A stretch of 64,000 nucleotides of DNA from Larus michahellis (taxonomy: Eukaryota > Chordata > Aves > Charadriiformes > Laridae), in NCBI RefSeq assembly GCF_964199755.1, contig NC_133906.1:18387378-18451377 (forward strand), given 5' to 3'. Shown here piece by piece: positions 13,501 through 24,265 of the stretch (its first letter is position 1; every line of letters begins with the position of its first letter). The position numbers and the translations under genes were made by a program. The notes beneath the pieces were generated by a model. That model made no database searches. It worked only from the letters and a program-made list of their open reading frames with translations, and was not told where the DNA came from.

Positions 13501-16500
13501 GCCTTTGCTGGCTGGACTTCAGACGCTCTGCAGTAAAGCTGCGCGGGGCGACCCATCCTTTGCACGGAAAGCTGAGCTGGAAGGATTATTTTCCCCCCCC
13601 CCATCTGGCCAGGAGGGGAGAGCAACAAAAATGCCTTTCATCGCCCTCGTCATCCTCGCTCTGGAGGGAGAGCACAGTATGTGCTGCGGGAGGGATGACT
13701 GACAGCTCGGTAAGAAGCTGTTAAGCCCTTGCACTTGGGCGATGTTGCTGGAAGTCACCCCTGGAGCAACGGGAAACCTACGGAGCAAGTGCCTGTATAA
13801 ATATATAGATAGAGATCTATAGGCTCCTCTGGCCGAAGCTGCCGTGCGTTGCAGGGGGCTGGCTGCTCCTGTGCACGGGGGGGCCAGCAGTCCTGCAGGG
13901 CACAGGGACCATCTCCGTCCCCGGCATCCCTGCACCACAGGGCTGGGGGCTGCCGGGGGGACCCTCCAGCACGGGGACACGGCAGCGGAGAGGGCTGGCG
14001 GGGCTGGATTCATTCTTCTTGGAAGAAACTGGGACATTTGGAGAGGTGAACCGTTTCCTTCCCGAAGGGCAGCGTGGTGGCGAGCCGGTGTGCGGCGTGG
14101 GAAGGAAGGAAGGAAGAGTGGAAAAGCGCGAGAAGAGCCTGTCACCCTTCGGATTTTGGACTGGACTCCCATTAATGGGCGGAAGCCGGTTTCCAGTGCC
14201 GTACGAGCCCCGGGCGTGCTCAGCCACGCATAGTTTTGCTTTTGCCTCCTCCCCGCACCGCTCAGGCTGCCTTCGGCCCCGCGCCCCTCCTCCTCCTCCT
14301 CCTCCTCCTCCTCCTCCCCACCACCTGGACATTCTCAGCGGTTCAGCTCCCTCCCGGCTGCCTGGGGCCGGGGGGAAACCAGCAGCCAGAGCCCACCCGA
14401 GGCTCCGCGGCTGGCAGGGGATGGCGGGGAGGGATGAAGGGATGTTCCCTGCGGCTGGGAGGGGACAGAAGGGTGCAGGAGCCACCCGGGGTGACAAGGG
14501 TCCCTCCGGCCACCGCGGCAGATGGCTAACGGCTCTCACGCCGGGTCGAATAACCTCATCCTCCAGCTCAGACTGGAGGGGAGAGGGGAGGGAGGTGGTC
14601 CCTGCCCTTCGGCTGGGGATGGGGTGTCACCCCAGGTTGAGCGGTGATGAGCCCCATCTGCAACGGTGCCTGCAGAGCTGGGTTGCAGGGCCGCAGGGTC
14701 CGTCCGTCTGTCCGTCCATCCGCTGGGCTCTGTGCGGCTGTGCAAGCCGGGCGGCGTACAGGGGGGGTTCTCTGCAGATTCCTCTGGCTTGCTGGAGGCT
14801 TCGGTGCTCTCCATCCATGCGGTGAAAATTGGATGTGAAGAGCAATTACTACCTCCTCCCCCAGCCCCCATTATTCTCCTGAGGGATTCATTCCCAGCAG
14901 GCTCAGGTGGAGCAGCCCGGGAATGGCGGGTACCAGGTGGGCAGGGGCTGCTGGAAGCGCGTAGGGGATGGGGGTGCGGAATGTGATGCTGGGAGCAGAC
15001 GCCAGATGGGAGATTTCAGGTGGGGGGGTTTCAGGTGAGGGGGGCTCCCACCCTGCAGCACCCCGTGGCCCAGCAGGATGCCCGTGCCCAGGGTGGCAGC
15101 GAGGGATGGGGATTCCTGGGGGCAAAATCCCGGGGGAAAAATCCCAACGCTGGTCCCGGCTATGCGGGAGCATATCCGGCGGCTAGTCCAAGCAGGAACG
15201 GGCTGGCCAAGAGCTGAGTCATCCCTCCAGCGTGGAGGAGATCCCCCAAGGCCCCTCGGTTGCTGTTAAAAGGCAGTAGCAAGAGCGAGAGGCTGCAAAA
15301 TGGCTCCGCCGAGAGCTTGGCTTCTTAGGCGGCCTCGGCCTCCGAGGAAGCAGGGATGCTCGGCTCGGAGCACGAATTTCACAGACATCTGGAGCCTGTG
15401 GCTTGTTTCTCAACGGCTCCTTGGCTGTATTTCTCCTCCGTTTCGGAGATAAAGGCGGCGAGGGTGACCCTGCGGAGCGGGAGCCGCGGTGCTGGCCGCC
15501 CTCCAGCCAGCCCGGCCGGAGGAAACCGCGGCTCCGCTCTGTGCCGCCGCCAAAGCAAATAGAAGTGGGGCGTTAAACAATGCCGGGCGCTAACTGGGGG
15601 AGACGTTGGCTGCCGGCGTTGCCGCTGTGGATGGGCTCCTTGTCTCCAGGAGAGAGTTTCCACTGGCATCTCTGCCTCCTCTCCCCCGTGGCCAGCCAAA
15701 TCCCTCCCGTCCCACAGCCCGAAGGCTTCATCCACCCTCCTCCTCCTCCTCCTCCTCCTCCTCTCCAGCCCCTCTGGGGAGGCAGGACCATCCTGTGTGC
15801 CTTGGCGATGCTGAGGCCGGGGCAGGGAGTTGCTGGGAGCTGAGGGGAGGTGGGAGGGATGAAGGGGGAGGAAGAGGAGATGCCCAGCTCACAGCAGCCC
15901 TCCTGCTTCGCCGTGGGCTCGCTGGAAGGATTTGGCTTAGTCATCCATCCCTTCCCTCGCTGGTAGGCTGAGCCACTGCTGAAAATATCCTGGAAGGCTC
16001 CCAAATGGCACAGAAGGCAAGAAAATGAGAAACACATGAAGGAAGGGATGGGAAGGGAAGAAGGGATGGGAAGGGAAGGGAAGGGAAGAAGGGATGGGAA
16101 GGGAAGGGGAGCGGGTGCTGGCGGCACCCGGGGGAGCGGGGCTTGGGAACGGGCGGCCAGACCACCCGACTCCCTGCTGGGACCGGAGCAGGGACACCCC
16201 ATCACAGCCATCCCGGCAGCGCCTTTGGGGAGGGGGCTGATCCCTGGGTGGGTGCTGGGGTGATGCTGATGGCTCCGCACTGGTATCTGTCCCTCGGCAG
16301 GGCTGGGGACGCTGCCCTTCCCGCCGGCGCTTCAGGGCGAGCTCGTAGGAAATTGCTCACCCCGAGAAAATGCCTTCCTGGCAGCTCCGCATCCTTTTGG
16401 CCTTCGGGAAGGGCTGGTGCCCTGACCTTTTGGCCAGCGCACCAGAAGCCCAGCACCACTCCGGCCACTTGCTGCGGGGCTTTCCCCGGGCTTTTTAGCA

Positions 16501-19500
16501 CTTTGCTTTTAGCGCTTGCGTAGGCTCTGAAGGCATGAGGTTGGCTCCTTGCTGTGGGCTGTGTCTGTGTCCGACGGGTCGGGATCTGCACAGCTTCTGT
16601 CGGCTGCTGCCATCTCGTGTTGCTCCATAAATCAGTCCCCAGCTGGGACTGGCCACCCGCCTTGCCATGAGGTTGTGGTGGGTGGCATCTCCCCGCTGAT
16701 GCTGGGTTTGCTTTTCTGCCCGCTCGGGGCTGACCGTGCCGGGATTTGGGGCAAGGGGACGGGGGACACACGCTGGCCCCTTCCCTGCCCACTGCCTCTT
16801 CGAGCCGGGGGCCAAAACCATGCCAGCTGCAACGTGAGACCTGCCGAAGCCCTTGGAGAAATTCCTTTCCCATACGGTCACCGCGGTGGGATGGGAGGAA
16901 AGGTCCTGAGAGCCCCTGGGTGTCCCCTGGGCTTTGCCTTCTCTCCCCCCTGGTGTGCAGAGCTGCAGCTCAGCATCTCATCGGCTCCCCATCACCCCTA
17001 GACTGTGATATCCCCCCGCAGCGTCCCTCCTGCCTTCCCCCAGCTGCCGGGGAAGGGGTTGGGACGCCAAGGGATACCTGGAGGAAGGGCTGTCGGTCCT
17101 GGACAGGGAGGGCTGGGATCCCACACCCCCACTGAGCCCCCCTAACCCCCCTCTCCCCTCTGTCCAGGTCTCTCCCGCAGCGCCAGCCTCTCCGAGAAGG
17201 AGCTGAAGGAGGCGAAGGCGCGGAGCCGGAGGATCGCGGCGCAGCTCACCACGGCGCCTGGCCCCAGCTCCAAGGGCGTCCTGCTCTTCAACCGCCGCAA
17301 GCAGCGCGTCGACGGGCTCACCGGGGCCGGGCATGGCGGGGGGCTGCCGCTGAGCCCTGCACCCCAGCCTCGGCAAGCAGCCATGGAGGAGGGCGAGGGG
17401 CAGGGGACGAAGCCGGAGTCCGGCACTCTGGGAGAGGAGCTGCGGGCAAACGCCTCCCCGTGCCGGGAACCACCTGCTGAGGCCCAGCAGGTCCCGCTGA
17501 GCGTCTACCTGAAGGAGAACATGGCATCGGCCGCCACCAACGGCGTGCAGGAGCGGGCTGCCGGCGGGATGGAGAGTGGGGCAGGGGGGCTCGGGGATGC
17601 GGGAGCCCCTGCGGGGCCGAGCACGGCGGCTCTCGCTCTGCCGCAGAGCCCCGAGGAGGGGAAGAACGGCGAGGTGCCCGGCGAGGTGCCCAGTGCACCA
17701 GTGGGCACGGCCACGGGGACGACATCCCTGGCCAGCCAGCAGCAGAACGGGGCGCGGGGCCGGCAGTACTATGAGGTCCATCTCACCCTGGCCAAGCCCA
17801 AGCCAGTGAAGAACCGGACGGCCAGGCCCTTCGGCACCCAGGTATCCCCCACCAGCAGCCAGCCCACAGAGGGACCCCAAGCCACCGAGCTGCCCCCACC
17901 ACCCACCTACGCAGAGACCCTGAGCAGCCCCCCGCGGCTCACCCGTGTCCGCTCGCCCCCCGCCTACTCGGCCCTGTACCCGCCCCGGGAGCAGAAGATG
18001 CTGCCGGGTCCCCCCCTGGGTTGCGGGGTGAGCGGACCGAACCCCCTGCCCAAAACAGGGATCCTGGAGGAGTCGGCCGCCCGGAGAGCCGGCAAAAAGT
18101 CCATGTTCACCTTCGTCGAGAAACCGAAGCTGGGCCCCAACCCCGATCTGCTGGACCTGGTGCAGAGCGCGGACAGCAGGAAGAAGCAGAAGGAGCAGGG
18201 GGAGCCCGGTGCCGAGGATGAGCCCTTCGCCCTTGGGGCTGAAGCCGCCAACTTTGTCCCCAACAGCACAGCCAGGGGCGGGCAGCACCTCCCGCCGGCC
18301 GACGATGCTCCGGCGTGGTCCTCCTGCCTCAAGTCCCCCACCATCCAGCCCAAGCCGAAGCCACAGCCCAGCCACAACCTCAGCGAAGCGAGAGGGAAGG
18401 GGGCCGAGCTCTTTGCCCGCCGGCAGTCCAGGATGGAGAAGTTCATCATCGAGGCTCCCTCCCAGCCCGAGCTGCTGCGGTCCCCGTCACCCACCATGTC
18501 CCTGCCTCCCTCCTGGAAGTACGATGCCAATGCTTGCCTGTCACCCATGGTCTCCAGACGCCCTTCCAAGAGTCCCTCCAGGCCCTCCAAAACCCCCCCG
18601 GCATCTCTGTATGGCGGCAACCTGGTAGAGAATGAGGTCTCCCAGAAGGAGATAGAGATCTCCAAGCACCAGCCCTACCAGCTCCAGTCTTCACTCTTCA
18701 TCCTCTCCCCATCCAAGGGGCCAGGGAGGTCCATGCCCCGGGAGATGCCTCCACCCAGACCCTCCCTTCCTGATGCCTACCCCTACCCCCAGCAAACCTC
18801 CTGCCCGACCTCTCCGTTGCCTCCTTCCCCAGTATGGCATCCCACCGCCGTGCCCAGCGCCAGCCAGACCACCTCCAGCCCCTTCCCTGGTGCCACCGGG
18901 GCTCTGCCCCTGACTCACGGCAGCCGTGCCGGTCCCGGAGCCCCGACCGAGGCGCTGCTGGCCTCCCCGTGCCGCCTGCTGCCGCCCCGAGCGAAGGGGG
19001 GCTTCCAGGCACCCCGGCCCTCCTACTCCACCAGGAACGCCGGCATCGAGCCGCAGGTGTGGAAACCTTCTTTTTGCTACAAGTAGCGGTGGCGGAGAGA
19101 AAAACAGGGGGGTTTTAGGCTTCCCTGCACTGGCTGAGTCCTCCCTAACTGCTCATGGGTGTGCCAAAAGCCGAACCAACCACAAAAAGGGGGGGAAAAA
19201 AGAAAAAGAAATAGGAAAAAAGAAGTAGCTGGGATGCTGCAGTGCTGGGACCATGGGTGAGACAGGCGCTGCTGAGCCCCCAGTGCAATGGGAGGCGAGG
19301 GGTCCCGGGGAGGTGGCAGGAGTCGGGGGCATAAGAGCCCATGGGATCCCAAAGAGCCATCCGGAGCCTGCCTATCCCGTGGGACCGCCGGCACTTTCTC
19401 TCTTCTCTCGCCTGGAAGCTGTATGGAGCATCGCATCTCCGGCTCCTTCCTTTCCTCGCCTCCTGCCTTTCCAACTCTTGCAGCCGGCAGCTGCCAGCTC

Positions 19501-21134
19501 TGCCCGCTCGCCGTCTGTCCTGCCGGCTCCTATCGGCCTCCTACCAAAGCACACCCGGAGGGGACACACCGCCTTTCAGCCTCACTGTGCCTGCTCCCGT
19601 CTCTTTTGCTGCTCCTTCAGGATCTGTCCTCATTTGTTTCCATGCCACGGAGGAGAGCCACATCCCTGGCGGAATGGCAGAGCCCCACGGTGCCGGGGAC
19701 ACTGTGGGGTCCCTGCCCTCCGGTGCCGGAGCTGGGGACGGGCAGTGCTGCTTGGCACGGCCGGGAGCGAGGGATGGCAGGCGATGGCAGGGCCAGCTGG
19801 GTGATGCTCAGCCTGATGCTCGTGGTCCAGCCGTGCCTCTGCCCATCTCTCCTGCCGCTCCCCCCGTGGTAACGAGTTGCCTTTTGACTGTGCTTTTATT
19901 TCTCCTGCGTTTTTCTTTCTTTCTTTCCCCCTCTTTCTGAATACACTCTGCGCTGTCAGACCTGGCTCTTCTCTTTCCTGCCGGCGTGGGAGCAGCTGCC
20001 GGGCGATGGACCCCCGAGCGGCGCAGGGGGGGTCTCCGCGCATCACCTGGAGGGAGGATTTAGGAAGCTGCAAGTAGTGAGAGGTCCTGGGTGAGATTTT
20101 GGGCAAGGATGATTAATTGCAGGCTCAGCCCGCCCCAACCTCCTTGGCTGGCGAGGGGTTTGCAGAGGCAAAGGCATTTTGGGGGAGCCCTTGCAGGGGG
20201 TGCAATGCATGAGGACGCATCCCTGGTTCCTGCAGGGCCGAGCCAGCACGGAGCTCCCCCCGGCACCAATCCTGCCCTTGTCCCTCTGCTCTGCCTCCAT
20301 TGTCATTCCCCCCCGAGCGGTGCCGGCACTAACCCGCTCTCTGTCCCCCTCCAGGAAAGGCGGCCGTCCCTCCCCGCCTCACCCACCTGGACCCCCCGGC
20401 TGGTGCGGCGCCCGGGCAGCCTGGACGGCTGGGCCAGCCCGGCCTCGGTGCCCGAGCTGGACGAGGGACCCCCCATGTCCCCTCCGTGGAGCGAGAGGTC
20501 CCTGTCGCCGCTGCGGCAGGACGCCGACCCACGGGCCAGCCGGCAGATGCAAGCGCGGCTCGCCAGGAACATCATCAACGCTGCTCGGAGAAAGAGCTCC
20601 TCTCCCAAAGCCGTGGGGCTGGAGGGCTCCCGGCCCTTCACCCCCATCCCCGCCGGCCCCCCCAGCCTGCCCCAGTCCCCCCGGCCGGTGCGGTCGGAGG
20701 GATCCAGAGCCCCGGCACCGCAGGCTGCCAGCAGCGTGCTGGGGAGCCTGGGCAGCCCCTCGCCCACCCACAAAAGCCCCCTGCGATCGCCCCGGGCAGA
20801 CGGTCCCCAGTTTTGTGCCTCCCCCGGGATGTCCCGAGCCGCCTGGGCAGAGGGTCGCCGGCTGCTGCTGCCACCCGGCGCGTCCTCCTGCCCCATCCCC
20901 GGGCTGTCCCCCAGCCCCAGGAGCCCCCTGCCATCCCCCGTGGTGGGCGGGTGGTCCCCAGCCAAGCGCTGCACCTCCCGGTCCCCGACGGACTCGGACG
21001 TCTCCCTCGACTCCGAAGACTCGGGGGCCAAGAGCCCGGGCATCCACAGCTTCAACCTCTGCCCCCGGGGCTGGACCGGCAGCCTGCGGTTGAAACCGGG
21101 GGGGCTGCCCTCAGGGGCCCCCTGCACCTCCTAA
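7065..21134 (+). CDS. SYNPO: synaptopodin (three coding exons, two alternative C-termini)
   Basis: Synaptopodin is a proline-rich actin- and alpha-actinin-binding protein of podocyte foot processes and dendritic spines. Coding exons are 7065-7533, 17168-19056 and 20355-21134, with phases 1 and 0 at the junctions. Joined, they give 1045 residues. Reading on to the stop at 19086 instead of splicing gives 795 residues. Recognition rests on several blocks close to human synaptopodin: KELKEAKARSRRIAAQLTT, VPLSVYLKEN, SMFTFVEKPK, NPDLLDLVQ, FARRQSRMEKF, SPSPTMSLP and the end NAGIEPQVWKPSFCYK. Two PPxY motifs, PPTY (about residues 401-404) and PPAY (420-423), fit the WW-domain ligands of the family. 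The 9.6 kb first intron holds a minisatellite and a CpG-rich probable promoter. The family assignment is certain. The N-terminal start is an inference. Confidence 0.95.
9920..10580 (+). repeat. minisatellite, 22-24 bp units with higher-order structure
   Basis: About 28 units of 22-24 bp follow the scheme AAGGGGATG plus a variable part. At least four variant types recur in a fixed order: GCCCCAGGATGGAAT, GCACAGGGCTGGGA, GTGCATGGCAGGGAT and AATATGCAGGGCTAGAT. The AATATGCAGG variant recurs at 10022, 10231 and 10462, so a higher-order unit of about 209 bp is repeated, the second copy with one extra small unit. The array ends directly against the CpG-rich block. Confidence 0.93.
10570..11010 (+). 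promoter_or_regulatory. SYNPO: CpG-rich probable internal SYNPO promoter and first exon
   Basis: This part of the first SYNPO intron is very rich in CpG, with GGGCGGGG-type Sp1 boxes. A donor-like CGCGG/GTAGGG lies at about 10903. It looks like a CpG-island promoter with a short untranslated first exon that could splice to 17168. Translation could then begin at the ATG at 17383. The transcription start is not visible, so the exact exon is an inference. Confidence 0.5.
14283..14318 (+). repeat. (CTC)n simple repeat
   Basis: About eleven CTC/TCC triplets in tandem inside the first SYNPO intron. Confidence 0.9.
15737..15765 (+). repeat. (CTC)n simple repeat
   Basis: About nine CTC/TCC triplets in tandem, 1.4 kb from a like array in the same SYNPO intron. 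Confidence 0.9.
16038..16110 (+). repeat. GGGAA-type purine repeat
   Basis: A 70 bp pure-purine tract apart from a few T, made of GGGAA and GAAGGGATGG blocks. It lies 1.1 kb before the large SYNPO exon. Confidence 0.85.
17168..19086 (+). CDS. SYNPO: SYNPO large central exon
   Basis: This single 1.9 kb exon carries most of synaptopodin. It starts after TGTCCAG at 17167 with the last two bases of a split Gly codon. In order it holds the basic EAKARSRR block, the FNRRKQRV block, an ATG at 17383, the VPLSVYLKEN block, the PPTY and PPAY motifs at 17899-17910 and 17956-17967, the SMFTFVEKPK block, the KSPTIQPKPKPQP block, and the RRQSRMEKF block shared with other synaptopodin family members. Without splicing it ends in KPSFCYK and a TAG at 19084-19086. 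A donor lies at 19057, just after codon CAG, so the last ten codons can be replaced by the next exon. The other strand is also open over long distances here, but that is a shadow. Confidence 0.95.
17383..17385 (+). promoter_or_regulatory. SYNPO: probable start codon of short synaptopodin
   Basis: The ATG sits in a near-ideal context (GCAGCCATGG). It lies about 40 codons before VPLSVYLKEN, at the place where the human short isoform starts with MEGYSEEAS before EVPLVVYLKEN. From here the products would be 567 residues (stop at 19086) or 817 residues (with the last exon). Confidence 0.55.
20355..21134 (+). CDS. SYNPO: SYNPO alternative C-terminal exon
   Basis: The acceptor CCCTCCAG ends at 20354 and the exon opens in phase 0 with ERRPSLPASPTWTP, which resembles the C-terminal segment of the long human synaptopodin isoform. 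It adds 259 residues and ends at TAA 21132-21134. It contains SWSERS-like (PPWSERSLSPLR) and LARNIINAARRKS blocks that are conserved in the synaptopodin family, followed by a Ser/Pro-rich tail. It is used only when the donor at 19057 inside the previous exon is used. The exon is strongly GC-rich. Confidence 0.9.
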   Translation, partial: ERRPSLPASPTWTPRLVRRPGSLDGWASPASVPELDEGPPMSPPWSERSLSPLRQDADPRASRQMQARLARNIINAARRKSSSPKAVGLEGSRPFTPIPAGPPSLPQSPRPVRSEGSRAPAPQAASSVLGSLGSPSPTHKSPLRSPRADGPQFCASPGMSRAAWAEGRRLLLPPGASSCPIPGLSPSPRSPLPSPVVGGWSPAKRCTSRSPTDSDVSLDSEDSGAKSPGIHSFNLCPRGWTGSLRLKPGGLPSGAPCTS

Positions 21135-22623
21135 ACGAGCCAGCCCCGGCTGGGCCACCCTCTCCCCAGCCCCGCCAGCCCGGGCGATGCCACCCGCTGA
21201 CCCTCCATTGGGAACACCCCAACCCTCGGGGCTGCGGTCCCCAAAAAACGGTGTCCCCGTTCCCCGGCGGAGTTGCCGTGGCCCCTCGGCGTGCCGGGGG
21301 GGTCAGGTGCCTGCTGCCTGCCCGCCATCCCATGGCCCCGCTCTATTTTTACCAGCCTAACCTTTCGGGGCAGGACTGCCTGGTCAGCAGGCAGCGCAGG
21401 CAGAGCAGGCAGCGGGGGGTGGTGGTGGGGGGGAGCCAGCCCCCAGCACTGTCCCCTCCCTCCGCAGCCAGCCCCAGGCCACACAGCCAAGGTGGGGACG
21501 GGCTCGGTGGTCCCCTGTCCCCAGCGCTGGGGTGTCACCCCGGGGTGTCACCGCAGCTCTGCTCTGCTGGGGTGGGCAGCGCCGGGTGGGTGCCGCAGCC
21601 GGGCACCCTCTTTCATCCTGTCCCAGCCTCCAGATATGGCTGGTTTCAATTGAAACCAGATTTTGGGGAGGAAAAGTTAATTTTTTCATTCCAGCCCCCC
21701 ACTTCTTCATTGCTTTTATTTTACGTTTCTCAAAGGAATTGCCCTTAATCCTTCCGCCGTGACCAAAAAGAGAACCAAAGTTATTTATTGCCATGTCAAG
21801 GGGACCGTTTACAGGTGCCCTCCTGCCCTGCCCAGGCAAAGAGGGACAGCCCCATCCTGTCCCCTGTCACTGTCCCCATCCCCAGGCTCACCCCATCCTG
21901 TCCCCACCCCTGCGGGATGGAGGGACACACGGGGACCCGTGGGGGCTGTGGCGGCCAGGGCGGGTGGGAGGAGGTGGGGGGGCTGTGGGGGGGCTGAAGG
22001 AAGCGGTACGGGTTGCAGAGGGTTTGAAGGAGGTGTCGGTGCAGGAAGCGATGCTGACAGTGTCTTGGGGACAAGCCGGTGTCCCCATGGGGAGCCCTGC
22101 AAGGGGCTGGGTGGGCAGGCAGAGCCCCCCCCTGCCAGGGCAGCAGTGTCAGAGGGAGGTTTGGGGGGAGGGAAATGGGGAGAGGAGGGCGTCAGGGTGG
22201 ACGCAGTCATGTGGCAGGGCCTGGGGAGAGCGGTAGGTGCCCGGGAGGGCAATGGGTCCCCAAAACACTTGTCCCCACCCAGGGGTGGGCAGGCGCCTGT
22301 TGGGGAGCCAGGAGACCCTGCGGCAGTGACCGCAGCCCCCACGCAGGGGACACAGCCCCCACCCAGGGGACACAGCCTTGGTGCCTGACACCAGCACCGA
22401 GAAAGGAGGATGCGTTTGGGCTGCCGGGGCTCTGGCATGCTCCTTGTTCAGGGAACCCCCGTCACCCCTTCCCTCTCCCCAGGACACGCTGTCAGAGCCA
22501 GCCCATCCCTGTTCCCTGGGGTCCCCCTGCCCCGCAGCCTGCCCTTCCCGGGACACAGCCCCCCCCTTGCTCCACCAGCCACCACAACCCGCCTTCACCA
22601 CACAGCTGTATCCCCAGCTCAGA

Positions 22624-22629
22624 AATAAA
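22624..22629 (+). terminator. SYNPO: polyadenylation signal, likely SYNPO long form
   Basis: AATAAA lies 1.49 kb after the stop at 21134 with no other gene between. Bases 21135 to about 22650 would be the 3' untranslated region. Confidence 0.55.
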
Positions 22630-22740
22630 CTGCCGTTATCCCACCCAGCCTGACCTGCCTGGCTCCAATCCGTCCCTGAGGTGGCCTGGGCACGCGTGCC
22701 ACATGGCCACCTCCTGCTGCTGCTGCATGGCCACCATCCC

Positions 22741-23046
22741 GGTCCCCAGGGGCCAGCCCTGCTCTGTGTCGGGGTGGTGGCATCCTGGTCCCCAGGGGCC
22801 AGCCCTGCTCCGTGCTGGGGTGGTGGCATCCTGGTCCCCGAGGGCCAGCCCTGCTCTGTGCTGGGGTGATGGCGTCCCTGGTCCCCGAGGGCCAGCCCTG
22901 CTCTGTGCTGGGGTGATGGCGTCCCCGGCCCCCAAGGGCCAGCCTTGCTCCATGCTGGGGTGATGGCATCCCTGGTCCCCGAGGGCCAGCCCTGCTCTGT
23001 GCTGGGGTGACTGTGTCCCTGGTCCCCAAGGGTCAGCCCCGCTCCG
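22741..23046 (+). repeat. minisatellite, 46-47 bp units, about 6.5 copies
   Basis: Units start at 22741, 22787, 22833, 22880, 22927, 22974 and 23021 (partial), each opening GGTCCCCAGGGGCCAGCCCT or a near copy. It lies between the SYNPO polyadenylation signal and the first recognised MYOZ3 exon. Confidence 0.95.
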
Positions 23047-24209
23047 CCCCCTTTCTCAGCCAGAAATAACTGCTGTCCCGCGGCCGGACCTTGGCATCTG
23101 GGCTGGAGCCCAGCACGGGTCAGGGCGAGCGGCTGGGAGCCCGGGGGTGCCGCGGAGGGCCAGCCAGGACCACCGAGCGGCTGGTGGCCACAGCTTGGCT
23201 CCAGCCCCATCCCCAGCCGCAGCAGGAGAGCATCTTCGGTCCCCGGCGTCCGGGGCGTCCCCTGGCCAGGTCAAGGAGGTGAGGTCCAACGCTGGGCTCA
23301 GCAGCTGGGTGGGTGCTTGGGGACGTCCCAGTCTTGGTGGTGGGGATGTCCCCACCGTGGGGGTCAGGGTATGGTCTCCCCGAGGGTTTTGAGGGAAGGA
23401 CGGGGCGCGGATCCCACGCTGGCCGTGCGGATGGTCGCTGTTGGACTCAGCTGGCAGGGAGCTGCGTGCCAGGCACCCGCGGCCCCGCGGGGACCCCCTG
23501 CTCTGCAGGGCTGTTAGGGGAAGCTGCACAGCACCAGCCCCAGCCCAGGGAGACCAGGTGCACCAAACAGGGCCGAGCCACCACCCTGCTCCTCGCACTT
23601 GCTGAGCCGAACGCCCCAGCAGCACCGGGGGGGTTCAGACCAGGGCTGGTCTCATCTCCAGCCACCTCCCCGCAAAGGAGCAGCCCAGACCAGCAGCCCC
23701 ACAGCCCGTCTCGCCGCTGGCCGGGCTCGCCAGCTCCCCGGCAGGGTCAGGGTTGCGTCTCCTGCACCCTCGGGGCCAGTGGCTGAAAATAGCTCTGCTA
23801 AAGAGGAGGTGGCGGTGGGGTGGCAGCCAGGGCCCCCGCTCGTCCCGCAGGCTGTGGGGGCTGCTCGCAGGGGGCTCAGGATGCCAGAACACCGGCTTGC
23901 TGTGGGCAAGGACAGAGCTGGGGACATTTTTTGCCCTAAAGAAAGGCAGGGAGGAAAGATGACAAGCAGGGGCTGAGGGGTGGCGCGCTTTGGACATTTC
24001 CTTACATCTGTCGAAGGGAATGGAGAGCAGCGTGAGGATGATGCTGGCCACAGGAGGTGTTCAGGGACAATGGTGGCCAGGGGAGGTGGCTCAGGGATGA
24101 TGCTGTCTGGGGGAGATGCTCAGCCAAAGCCTGGTGTCTCCCCATGGCACGCCTGGGGCTGACACGTCCCCAGGCTTGGTGTCACCCCAGGGCTGCCTCT
24201 CTCTTCCAG
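23047..24209. other. SYNPO-MYOZ3 interval, probable MYOZ3 promoter
   Basis: I see no coding exon here. The stretch should hold the MYOZ3 promoter and perhaps an untranslated first exon. CAGCTG E-boxes are present (for example near 23450), but such short motifs prove nothing. Confidence 0.4.
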
Positions 24210-24265
24210 CTGGGCAGGATCTGTCCCCCTCCCACCTAACTGCCCCAGAAGCACGGAAGCAAGTG

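Noticed and set aside
16978-18375. Minus-strand open frame of 465 codons
   Set aside because: It is antisense to the large SYNPO exon and has no known domain. Its openness follows from GC-rich codon use on the plus strand.
22149-23210. Minus-strand open frame of 353 codons
   Set aside because: Much of it is the 46-47 bp minisatellite read in antisense, and the rest is SYNPO 3' untranslated sequence.
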